DNA of 38,142 nt from Ga0074130 sp964499485 (GTDB lineage Bacteria; Pseudomonadota; Gammaproteobacteria; Burkholderiales; Rhodocyclaceae). Location: positions 1 through 38,142 of the forward strand of contig CAZCLF010000023.1 in NCBI GenBank assembly GCA_964499485.1. The letters run 5' to 3'. Below the pieces are notes generated by a model. The model did no database searches. It saw only the letters and a program-made list of their open reading frames with translations, and was not told the origin of the DNA. Positions 7,779-14,741 of the stretch are shown here, piece by piece (position 1 is the first letter of the stretch; every line of letters starts with the position of its first letter). Made by a program: the position numbers and the translations under genes.

Positions 7779-8997
7779 AGGGCCTCCTTAAGTGCTGCTT
7801 GTAAACGCTGCAAAGGGTGTCGGCAAAGGTTTTGACAATGTGTCGCCAGTCCATGTCCTGCATGCTGGCAGCAGCCAATACGCGAATGCCAGCGAGACGT
7901 TCAGGCATGACAGCGAGCGAGACAGCGGCATCGATGTAGGCAGTTTCGTTACCTGCCGCAACTGCAACGCCGTTGGTTCCGCTATTGATGAGTTCGGCAG
8001 CAGCGGCATGAGCGTAAGCCACCACCCCAAGCCCGCTGGCCATGGCTTCAGTCGTGACGTTGCCAAAGGTTTCGGTCAGGCTGGGGAAGAGAAACAAATC
8101 GCCTGAGGCGTAGTGAGCAGCCAGGTCTTCTCCCCGACGGCTACCGCAGAAGACAGCGTGGGGGCAGGACTGCTTGAGCTTGTTCATCATCGGACCATCG
8201 CCGACGAAGATCATCCGTGCATCCGGGCGGCGCGCCTGAATGGCCTCGAAGGCCGCCAGCACAACACGTAGATTTTTTTCGGCGGCAAGGCGACCGACAT
8301 ACAGCACTGCTAGGTCGGTTTCGCTGAGGCCCCAGTGTTCACGCAAGCTTGTGGAACGACGCTGCGGATTAAACAGGGCCGTATCCACCCCACGTGCCAT
8401 GACGCGCAATTTGCTGAAACCATCGGCACCGAGTTCGGCGGCCAATGCCTGCGTTGGGACAAATGTCGCTGCGGCCTGATTGTGCAGACGACGCAGGTGA
8501 CTGGTGATGACGCCGCGCAGCCAGCCAAATCCGTAATGCTTGCTATAGCGGTGGAAATTGGTGTGGAAGGAGCTGGTGAGTGGCAGGTTAAGTTTGCCTG
8601 CCAATTTGATAGCGGACATACCAAGCGGCCCTTCGGTTACGACATGCACAATGTCTGGCGGATTTTCTGTCCACGCTTGCTTGAGTCGTGCAGTGGCGGG
8701 TAACCCAAACTGCAGCCCGGTATAGCGGGGGATGGGAATGCCGCGGACCAGGACTTCGCTGTAGTTATCGCGGTGCGTTGGCGATGTGTCGTCAGCTTGA
8801 CGCGGACGAATGACTTGAATCTGATGGCCCAGTTGGAGCAGACCGTTGATCAGACGCCCCAGCGTCATTGCCACGCCATTAATTTCAGGCGGATAGGTTT
8901 CTGTCACGATGGCGATTCGCAGGCTATGGCTGCGGGGGGCGCCGGTTTCACCAGAGGCTGGGCTGGGAGCGTGTCTGAGTGTGTTCATGTCGGCCAC
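7744..8997 (-). CDS. GT4 glycosyltransferase, lipid mannosyl/glucuronosyltransferase-like
   Basis: This is a retaining GT-B glycosyltransferase of family 4, 417 residues. The N-terminal acceptor domain begins IVTETYPPEINGVAMTLGRL and has SSFHTNFHRYSKHYG; the C-terminal donor domain has LYVGRLAAEKNL, IFVGDGPM and the EX7E motif in TETFGNVTTEAM. This layout resembles MgtA/Agt/SqdX-type enzymes that put a sugar on diacylglycerol or glycosyl-diacylglycerol at the cytoplasmic membrane face. There is no signal peptide. The start is uncertain: GTG at 8997 has AGG 8 bases upstream, and an ATG follows at 8988. It overlaps the PAP2 gene. Donor sugar is unknown; an LPS or capsule role is the alternative, but no such genes are nearby. 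Confidence 0.85.
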   Translation of the reverse strand: MADMNTLRHAPSPASGETGAPRSHSLRIAIVTETYPPEINGVAMTLGRLINGLLQLGHQIQVIRPRQADDTSPTHRDNYSEVLVRGIPIPRYTGLQFGLPATARLKQAWTENPPDIVHVVTEGPLGMSAIKLAGKLNLPLTSSFHTNFHRYSKHYGFGWLRGVITSHLRRLHNQAAATFVPTQALAAELGADGFSKLRVMARGVDTALFNPQRRSTSLREHWGLSETDLAVLYVGRLAAEKNLRVVLAAFEAIQARRPDARMIFVGDGPMMNKLKQSCPHAVFCGSRRGEDLAAHYASGDLFLFPSLTETFGNVTTEAMASGLGVVAYAHAAAAELINSGTNGVAVAAGNETAYIDAAVSLAVMPERLAGIRVLAAASMQDMDWRHIVKTFADTLCSVYKQHLRRPYGTHDVVLAPD

Positions 8998-9104
8998 TTT
9001 GCCGACCTAACAAGAACCTACTGTGACGCTTTCTTGATGTTTCTGTTACGGCTGCCCCGGCGGCTCCATTGAAGCGAAGCAGCCGGGAAGCCGTGTTGAA
9101 GGAA

Positions 9105-9509
9105 TTACAGCAGCGGCAGCAGAATCAGGGCCCAGATGATCAAAACATTGAGCAGGGCAATCAACACAGCTGCACTGCCAATATCCTTGGCACGTTTGGA
9201 GAGCAGATGACGGTCCAGCGAGATTCGATCAATTGCTGCCTCAACCGCCGAGTTGAGCAGTTCGACGATGATCACCAATAGCACTGCGGCAATCATGACT
9301 GCTTTTTCCACTGGGCTGACCGGGCAGAACAGTGCGATTGGAATCAGGATGGCTGCAAGTAGAACTTCCTGGCGGAAGGCGTCTTCATGACGGTAGGCGG
9401 CCGAGAGGCCTGCCAGCGAGTAGCGGAATGCATTCCAGACGCGGGTCAGCCCGGTTTTACCCTTGAAGGGGCTTTCGGCATGCGAAGGTGTGTCGTGCGA
9501 TTGGGTCAT
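9105..9509 (-). CDS. dgkA: Diacylglycerol kinase DgkA
   Basis: This is a small integral membrane kinase of 134 residues with three hydrophobic helices. It phosphorylates diacylglycerol to phosphatidic acid with ATP. The sequence follows the E. coli protein: AFRQEVLL, the catalytic stretch IVELLNSAVEAAIDRIS (both Glu and Asn kept) and AKDIGSAAVLIA. The N-terminus is about 15 residues longer than the E. coli enzyme. Its ATG overlaps the stop of the upstream glycosyltransferase (ATGA at 9506-9509), so the two are translationally coupled. In enterobacteria DgkA recycles diacylglycerol left by osmoregulated-glucan synthesis. Between two lipid-type glycosyltransferases it could instead set the balance between diacylglycerol for glycolipid and phosphatidate for phospholipid. 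Confidence 0.95.
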   Translation of the reverse strand: MTQSHDTPSHAESPFKGKTGLTRVWNAFRYSLAGLSAAYRHEDAFRQEVLLAAILIPIALFCPVSPVEKAVMIAAVLLVIIVELLNSAVEAAIDRISLDRHLLSKRAKDIGSAAVLIALLNVLIIWALILLPLL

Positions 9510-10681
9510 GAGGCGGTCTGTGAATGTTGTTGAACAAGGTGGCGATACAGCTCAGCAAGTTGGCGAGCACGCTCAGGTGCCCCCCAAGTCTGCGCGAATT
9601 CTCTCCCGTCTGCCGAGAGTTTGGCAAGGCGAACCGGATCTGCAGTGAGCTCGGCCATCAATGACCCAAAGCCTGCGGCTTCGTGCGGCGCACAGACAGC
9701 CCCGAGTTCGGGGCGCAGGATATCGGCCGCGCCCATGGCTGGAATACCTAGTACAGGCAGGCCAGCGGCCATGGCTTCGAGCAGCACCAGTCCTTGCGTT
9801 TCGGTGACTGATGGGAAGGCGAACAGATCAGCGGCGGCGTAGCACAGAGGCAGCTCGCGACTACGGTCGAGGTAGCCCAGCCAGAACACATCCTGAGCAA
9901 TGCCCAGCTGCTCGGCCGCCTTCTTGAGGCTGGCGAGCGCTGGGCCTTCGCCCGCGATTACCAAGGCCAATTGTGGGTTATGGCGAAGCGCATGCACCAT
10001 GGCCTCAAGGAGGAAGTGCAGGTTCTTTTCATGCGCCACACGGCCCACAAACAGGGCAAGCGGACGATCCAGTGGTAGGCCATGGCGTGCGCGGAAGCCG
10101 TCATCCGGCGGTGGCGAGAACTGCGCTAGCGGAATCCCTGTGGGCAGCACATACAGTGCCCGGGTAACACCGTAGTCGCGCAAAGCCTGCTCCATTGCTG
10201 CGGAGGGAACGATCACCGCATCTAGGGCGTTGCATTGGCTGCGTGCAAGTCGGCGCGTCAGGCTACGCGCCATCGGACGCGGCAGAATCGGCAGGTAGTG
10301 GTGGAAATACTCTTCAAAATGCGTGTGGTAGGTGGCAATGCAGGGAATGCCGTGCTGCTTGGCCAGTTTGAGACCCGCATAGTGAGCGGCAAAGGGCGTT
10401 TGGATATGCAGCAGGTCAAATTTCTGTTTTTCTAAGGTCTTTTCTAGATTGCGCAAGTGTTTGCCTTGCATCAGGCGGTCTTCTGGGTCAAAAGGAATGC
10501 GCCGTGAGGGTAGGCGGATGATGTGCTGATCATCTGGGGTGTTTGTAGGCATGCCATAGTCTGGCGTGACCAGTGTGACCGTCACATTTTCAGCCGCCAG
10601 TCCCTCTCGGAACGTCTGGATGGAAGTGGATACGCCATTGACGCGCGGGAAGTAAACGTCTGAAATCATTAAGATACGCAT
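9506..10681 (-). CDS. GT4 glycosyltransferase, diacylglycerol glucosyltransferase-like
   Basis: This family 4 GT-B enzyme has 391 residues. It begins MRILMISDVYFPRVNGVSTS and has the acceptor-side motif ATYHTHFEEYFHHYLP, the donor-side LFVGRVAHEKNL and VIAGEGP, and the EX7E motif in TETQGLVLLEAMAAGLP. The HTHFEEY and TETQGL signatures recall the 1,2-diacylglycerol 3-glucosyltransferase group (alMGS/CpoA type), which makes monoglycosyl-diacylglycerol at the membrane. The start at 10681 is chosen over the in-frame codon at 10726 because GAGG lies 5 bases upstream and the family starts here. That GAGG is inside a perfect hairpin (10687-10708). It is the first gene of the unit with dgkA and is divergent from pstS. 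Lipid acceptor specificity is inferred. Confidence 0.85.
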   Translation of the reverse strand: MRILMISDVYFPRVNGVSTSIQTFREGLAAENVTVTLVTPDYGMPTNTPDDQHIIRLPSRRIPFDPEDRLMQGKHLRNLEKTLEKQKFDLLHIQTPFAAHYAGLKLAKQHGIPCIATYHTHFEEYFHHYLPILPRPMARSLTRRLARSQCNALDAVIVPSAAMEQALRDYGVTRALYVLPTGIPLAQFSPPPDDGFRARHGLPLDRPLALFVGRVAHEKNLHFLLEAMVHALRHNPQLALVIAGEGPALASLKKAAEQLGIAQDVFWLGYLDRSRELPLCYAAADLFAFPSVTETQGLVLLEAMAAGLPVLGIPAMGAADILRPELGAVCAPHEAAGFGSLMAELTADPVRLAKLSADGREFAQTWGAPERARQLAELYRHLVQQHSQTAS

Positions 10682-10686
10682 GGGAA

Positions 10687-10708
10687 CCTCGTCGTTTTTC
10701 AGACGAGG
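10687..10708 (-). promoter_or_regulatory. Hairpin covering the ribosome binding site of the GT4 gene
   Basis: A perfect 7-bp inverted repeat CCTCGTC / GACGAGG with loop TGAAAAAC (minus strand) includes the GAGG that serves the start at 10681. In the mRNA the ribosome binding site would be paired, suggesting limited or regulated translation. A DNA operator is the alternative. Confidence 0.5.
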
Positions 10709-10823
10709 AGCCTGCGCAATCGACATGTCGGGGGTGTGACATTCTGGTTAAAGAAACATGACGCCTGTCGGCTAAGTCTCAGCAATGCAAGGCTGTTTGC
10801 CTATCGTCAGCAAAAATGACAAG

Positions 10824-10857
10824 TTGTAATATGACTGTCACATCGGCTCCCTATACT
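10824..10857 (+). promoter_or_regulatory. Pho box and -10 element of the pstS promoter
   Basis: TTGTAATATGACTGTCAC (10824-10841) matches the PhoB consensus CTGTCATAAAACTGTCAC at 13-14 of 18 positions, with a perfect downstream half-site. A -10 element TATACT (10852-10857) follows after 10 bases, the spacing of PhoB-activated promoters, where the Pho box replaces the -35. The pstS start is 36 bases further on. PhoB control of pstSCAB is the normal situation. Confidence 0.8.
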
Positions 10858-10893
10858 TCGTCGCGTACCACCAACCAACAAAGAGAGGTCGCT

Positions 10894-11937
10894 ATGTTTG
10901 TTTCGAATAAGTGGGCTGCCCGTCTGGCAGTAACCGCAACTGCAGCACTCTTCCTGGCATCCGCCCAGGCCGCCGAAATCACAGGCGCCGGCGCATCTTT
11001 CCCGGCTCCGCTGTACTCCAAGTGGGCTGACGCTTACCAAAAGGCAACCGGCAACCGCATCAACTATCAGTCGATCGGCTCTGGCGGCGGCATCAAGCAA
11101 ATCACTGCCAAGACCGTTGATTTTGGTGCTTCCGATGCTCCGTTGAAGCCTGAAGCCCTTGAAAAGGAAGGCTTTGTTCAGTTCCCGACCGTCATCGGTG
11201 GTGTTGTGCCTGTCGTGAATATTCCTGGCATCGCCCCGGGCCAGCTCAAGCTGACGGGTGCTCTGATTGCTGACATCTACCTTGGCAAAGTGCTGAGCTG
11301 GGATGACAAGGCGATTGCTGAGCTGAATCCTGGTGTCAAGCTGCCGGCTCTGCCAATTCAAGTCGTTCGCCGCGCTGACGGTTCTGGTACCACCTTTATT
11401 TTCACCAACTACCTGTCCAAGGTGAGCCCTGAGTGGAAGAGCACCATCGGCGAAGGCACTGCAGTCAATATGACGGTGGGCATGGGCGGTAAGGGTAATG
11501 AAGGTGTGTCGGCCTTCGTGCAACGCCTGAAGGGTGCAATTGGCTATGTTGAATATGCCTACGCCAAGCAAAACAAGATGGCACACACCCTGGTTAAGAA
11601 CGCTGACGGTAATTTCGTTGCGCCGGATGACCTGACCTTCAAGGCCGCGGCTGCTAACGCTAACTGGTCGAACAGCTACTACGAAATCCTGACCAATCAA
11701 AAGGGTAAGGATGCATGGCCGATCTCGGGTGCTACCTTCATCATCATGCACAAGTCGCAAGCCAAGCCGGAGCAGGGTGCTGAAGTTCTGAAGTTCTTCG
11801 ACTGGGCGTACAAGAACGGTTCTGCAATGGCTACCGATATGGACTATGTGCCGATGCCTGATAGCGTTGTGAAGATGATTGCTGCCACTTGGGCGCAGCA
11901 ATTGAAGGATCCGGCTGGCAAGCCGATCTGGAAGTAA
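10894..11937 (+). CDS. pstS: Periplasmic phosphate-binding protein PstS
   Basis: PstS is the soluble receptor of the high-affinity phosphate ABC transporter. The start at 10894 has AAGAGAGG 5 bases upstream and yields a 347-residue precursor with a clear signal peptide (KWAARLAVTATAALFLASAQA, cut before AEITGAG). The open frame extends upstream to 10816 across the Pho box, which is not coding. Phosphate-contact loops are visible: GAGASFPAPLY, ADGSGTTFIFTNYL and GGKGNEGV. Length and motifs match E. coli PstS. A terminator-like hairpin follows, and then pstC; such attenuation lets the binding protein be made in excess. The Pho box upstream predicts induction by phosphate limitation. Confidence 0.97.
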   Translation: MFVSNKWAARLAVTATAALFLASAQAAEITGAGASFPAPLYSKWADAYQKATGNRINYQSIGSGGGIKQITAKTVDFGASDAPLKPEALEKEGFVQFPTVIGGVVPVVNIPGIAPGQLKLTGALIADIYLGKVLSWDDKAIAELNPGVKLPALPIQVVRRADGSGTTFIFTNYLSKVSPEWKSTIGEGTAVNMTVGMGGKGNEGVSAFVQRLKGAIGYVEYAYAKQNKMAHTLVKNADGNFVAPDDLTFKAAAANANWSNSYYEILTNQKGKDAWPISGATFIIMHKSQAKPEQGAEVLKFFDWAYKNGSAMATDMDYVPMPDSVVKMIAATWAQQLKDPAGKPIWK

Positions 11938-11947
11938 GCTGTTGTAT

Positions 11948-11985
11948 AGTGCCGCGCCAATTACCCTGGTGCGGCACTTTTGTTT
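11948..11985 (+). terminator. Attenuator-type terminator between pstS and pstC
   Basis: An 11-bp stem AGTGCCGCGCC / GGTGCGGCACT (one G-T wobble, 9-base loop) is followed by TTTTGTTT. Its place inside the operon suggests partial termination after pstS. Confidence 0.8.
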
Positions 11986-12018
11986 CCGCTTTGTCAGTCA
12001 CTTCACTGAGAGTCCATC

Positions 12019-13002
12019 TTGAACTCAAGTAATCAGGCAACTCTAGGTCGTATCCCTTTCGGTCAGGCAGTGTCACGCCACTGGGGCGACTGGCTGTTTT
12101 TCAATCTGACCCGTTTCTTTGCCGTGCTGACGCTTGTCTTGCTCGCCGGCATCATCATTTCCCTCATCCACGGTTCGCTGCCCGCGCTCGAGCGCTTTGG
12201 CGCAGCCTTCCTCTGGACTGCCGAGTGGAATCCTCCTGCAGAGCGCTTTGGCGCCCTGATCCCGATTTACGGCACGCTGGCTACATCAGCTGTGGCACTT
12301 GTCATTGCCGTACCGGTGAGTTTTGGTATTGCGCTCTTTCTGACTGAGCTTGCGCCGGCCTGGATGCGCCGCCCACTGGGGATCGCGATTGAGTTGCTCG
12401 CTGGTGTGCCTAGTATTGTGTACGGCATGTGGGGCTTGCTGGTCTTTGCCCCGCTGTTTGCAGACATCCAGCCTGTGCTGACGGATGCACTGGGTTGGAT
12501 TCCGGTGATTGGTAACTTATTCCAAGGACCGCCGATGGGTATCGGTATCCTCAGTGCCGGCATCATTCTCGCGGTCATGATCATCCCCTTCATTGCCTCG
12601 GTGATGCGTGATGTGTTTGAAGTCACGCCGGCTATGCTCAAAGAGTCGGCCTACGGCGTAGGCGCAACGACGTGGGAAGTGGTGTGGAATGTGGTGCTGC
12701 CTTACACCAAGGTGGGTGTGGTTGGCGGCGTCATGCTCGGTCTGGGGCGTGCCTTGGGCGAAACCATGGCAGTCACCTTCCTGATCGGCAACCTGAATGT
12801 CTTCAACGGTGTGTCGCTGTACATGCCGGGTAATAGTATTGCTTCTGCCCTCGCGAATGAGTTTGCTGAAGCCACATCGGATATGTACACCTCAGCACTG
12901 ATCGAGCTGGGCCTGATCCTCTTCCTCATCACCATGATTGTGTTGGCATGCTCGCGTCTGTTACTGATGAAGCTTGCCACTGGCGAAGGGGGCAAGTCAT
13001 GA
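12019..13002 (+). CDS. pstC: Phosphate ABC transporter permease PstC
   Basis: PstC is one of the two inner-membrane channel subunits for phosphate. It has 327 residues with six predicted membrane segments and the cytoplasmic-loop signature of ABC permeases around KESAYGVGATTWEVVWNVVLP. Its ALGETMAVTFLIGN segment is typical of PstC. The start appears to be TTG at 12019: GAGAG at 12008-12012 lies 6 bases upstream, and the next in-frame Met is far inside the protein. The stop overlaps the pstA start (ATGA). A weak start codon together with the preceding attenuator would keep permease levels below those of PstS. Confidence 0.95.
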   Translation: MNSSNQATLGRIPFGQAVSRHWGDWLFFNLTRFFAVLTLVLLAGIIISLIHGSLPALERFGAAFLWTAEWNPPAERFGALIPIYGTLATSAVALVIAVPVSFGIALFLTELAPAWMRRPLGIAIELLAGVPSIVYGMWGLLVFAPLFADIQPVLTDALGWIPVIGNLFQGPPMGIGILSAGIILAVMIIPFIASVMRDVFEVTPAMLKESAYGVGATTWEVVWNVVLPYTKVGVVGGVMLGLGRALGETMAVTFLIGNLNVFNGVSLYMPGNSIASALANEFAEATSDMYTSALIELGLILFLITMIVLACSRLLLMKLATGEGGKS

Positions 13003-13844
13003 GCAGCCTCTACGCAATCCGCCGTTTCAAGAACCGACTGGCCCTGACGATTTCCATGGCCGCTATGTTGTTTGGCCTGTTCTGGCTGGTCTGGATTCTT
13101 TGGACCACCATTGATCTGGGCCTGTCGGGTATCTCCCTGCAACTCTTTACCGCCATGACCCCGCCGCCGGGCAGCAGCGAAGGTGGGTTGGCTAATGCGA
13201 TTGCCGGTAGTTTGATGATTGTGTCGCTGGCGGTGCTGGTTGGCACCCCGATCGGCATCTTCGCAGGCATCTATCTGGCTGAATTTGGCAGAACCAACTG
13301 GCTGGGCAAGACCACCCGCTTTGTGAACGATCTGCTGCTGTCAGCACCGTCGATCATCATTGGCCTGTTTGTGTACGAGGCCTATGTCGCGCGTATGGGC
13401 AATTTCTCGGCCATGGCGGGTGTGTTTGCGCTGTCCTTGATCGTTATTCCGGTGGTGATTCGCACCACAGAAAACATGTTGATTTTAGTGCCGAATGCCA
13501 TGCGCGAAGCGGCTTTTGCCTTGGGTGCGCCGAAGTGGGCAGTGGTTGGTCGCGTCACCTTGCGCGCTTCGCTGGCGGGTGTGATGACCGGCGTGTTGCT
13601 GGCGATTGCCCGTATCTCGGGTGAAACCGCACCGCTGTTGTTCACCTCGCTGTCCAATCAGTTCTGGAATGCAAACCTGAACGAGCCGATGGCAACGCTG
13701 CCGGTGGTGATCTTCAAGTTCGCCATGAGCCCTTACGAGGACTGGCAGGCACTGGCCTGGGCAGGTGTTTTTCTGATCACCCTTGGCGTCCTGAGTCTGA
13801 ACATCCTTGCGCGCGTGCTGTTCCGTGCCAAGCACAAGCAGTGA
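12999..13844 (+). CDS. pstA: Phosphate ABC transporter permease PstA
   Basis: PstA is the second channel subunit, 281 residues, with six hydrophobic segments. Motifs include the periplasmic loop MTPPPGSSEGGLANAI, the GTPIGIFAGIYLAEF helix start, the LLSAPSIIIGLFVY segment, the permease loop REAAFALGAPKWAVVGRVTL and RISGETAPLLFTSL. The ATG at 12999 overlaps the pstC stop and is preceded by a G-rich ribosome binding site (GGGGG around 12988-12992); an upstream in-frame extension to 12948 lies wholly within pstC and is unlikely. pstB follows after 33 bases. Confidence 0.96.
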   Translation: MSSLYAIRRFKNRLALTISMAAMLFGLFWLVWILWTTIDLGLSGISLQLFTAMTPPPGSSEGGLANAIAGSLMIVSLAVLVGTPIGIFAGIYLAEFGRTNWLGKTTRFVNDLLLSAPSIIIGLFVYEAYVARMGNFSAMAGVFALSLIVIPVVIRTTENMLILVPNAMREAAFALGAPKWAVVGRVTLRASLAGVMTGVLLAIARISGETAPLLFTSLSNQFWNANLNEPMATLPVVIFKFAMSPYEDWQALAWAGVFLITLGVLSLNILARVLFRAKHKQ

Positions 13845-13877
13845 AAACCGTAAAACTGTGAAAGAATCGAGTCAATA

Positions 13878-14657
13878 ATGATGAACGAGAACGCTGTAAT
13901 GCTTGATACGCAAATCGCATTCCGTAACTTTGATTTCTTCTATGGCAAGTATCACGCCCTCAAGAACATCAATCTCGAAATCTATAAGTCGAATGTGACG
14001 GCCTTTATCGGCCCGTCCGGCTGTGGCAAATCAACGCTGCTGCGGACCATGAACCGCATGTATGACTTGTACCCGGAGCAACGTGCCACCGGTGAGCTGC
14101 TGCTGGAAAACCAGAACATCCTCGATAAGAAGATGGACCTGAACAGCCTGCGTGCCAAGGTCGGTATGGTGTTCCAGAAGCCAACGCCATTCCCGATGTC
14201 GATCTTCGAGAACATTGCCTTTGGTGTGCGTCTGCACGAGCGCTTGAGCCAAGGTGAAATGGCCCAGCGCGTTGAGTGGGCGTTGCGCAAGGCGGCCTTG
14301 TGGGACGAAGTGAAGGACAAGCTTAACCAGAGCGGCATGAGCCTCTCCGGTGGTCAGCAACAGCGCCTGTGTATCGCCCGTGCCGTGGCCGTGAAGCCTG
14401 AAGTACTGTTGCTCGACGAGCCGACTTCTGCACTCGACCCCATCTCGACCATGCGCATCGAAGAGCTCATCTCCGAGCTCAAGGGCGAGTTCACCATCGC
14501 CATCGTTACCCACAATATGCAGCAGGCTGCCCGTATTTCTGACTTTACGGCCTATATGTATCTGGGCGAACTGATCGAATTTGGCGTGACTGACCAGATC
14601 TTCATCAAGCCGCAGAAAAAGCAGACCGAAGACTACATCACCGGACGTTTTGGTTAA
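13878..14657 (+). CDS. pstB: Phosphate transporter ATPase PstB
   Basis: PstB powers phosphate import; two copies bind PstC and PstA at the cytoplasmic face. The 259-residue protein has Walker A GPSGCGKST, Q-loop VFQKPTPFPMSIFENIAFG (the PstB-specific form), signature LSGGQQQR, Walker B VLLLDEPTSALD and the H-switch VTHNM. Two consecutive ATG codons (13878 and 13881) are possible starts and no strong ribosome binding site is seen. A terminator follows at 14695, and no phoU comes after it, unlike many pst operons. The next gene, tpiA, is unrelated. Confidence 0.98.
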   Translation: MMNENAVMLDTQIAFRNFDFFYGKYHALKNINLEIYKSNVTAFIGPSGCGKSTLLRTMNRMYDLYPEQRATGELLLENQNILDKKMDLNSLRAKVGMVFQKPTPFPMSIFENIAFGVRLHERLSQGEMAQRVEWALRKAALWDEVKDKLNQSGMSLSGGQQQRLCIARAVAVKPEVLLLDEPTSALDPISTMRIEELISELKGEFTIAIVTHNMQQAARISDFTAYMYLGELIEFGVTDQIFIKPQKKQTEDYITGRFG

Positions 14658-14694
14658 TTCTGCCTCGGCGCCCCTAGGGCGCGCTGGCTAAAAG

Positions 14695-14729
14695 AACCCG
14701 CGGAAGCTATAATCCGCGGGTTTTTCTTT
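14695..14729 (+). terminator. Terminator of the pst operon
   Basis: The stem AACCCGCGGA / TCCGCGGGTT (10 bp, 8-base loop) is followed by TTTTTCTTT. The loop and stem foot contain TATAAT (14708-14713), which may double as the -10 of tpiA. Confidence 0.9.
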
Positions 14730-14741
14730 CTGGGCAGTTCT

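Noticed and set aside
9056..9087. GC-rich inverted repeat between dgkA and the GT4 gene as a terminator
   Set aside because: Ten-base arms with one mismatch but a 12-base loop and no T-run on either strand.
10816..10893. N-terminal extension of pstS
   Set aside because: It would encode the Pho box and -10; the ATG at 10894 has a good ribosome binding site and starts a normal signal peptide.
10807..11901. A 364-codon minus-strand open frame across pstS
   Set aside because: It is antisense to a certain gene, has no family motifs and an odd composition; a shadow of pstS codon use.
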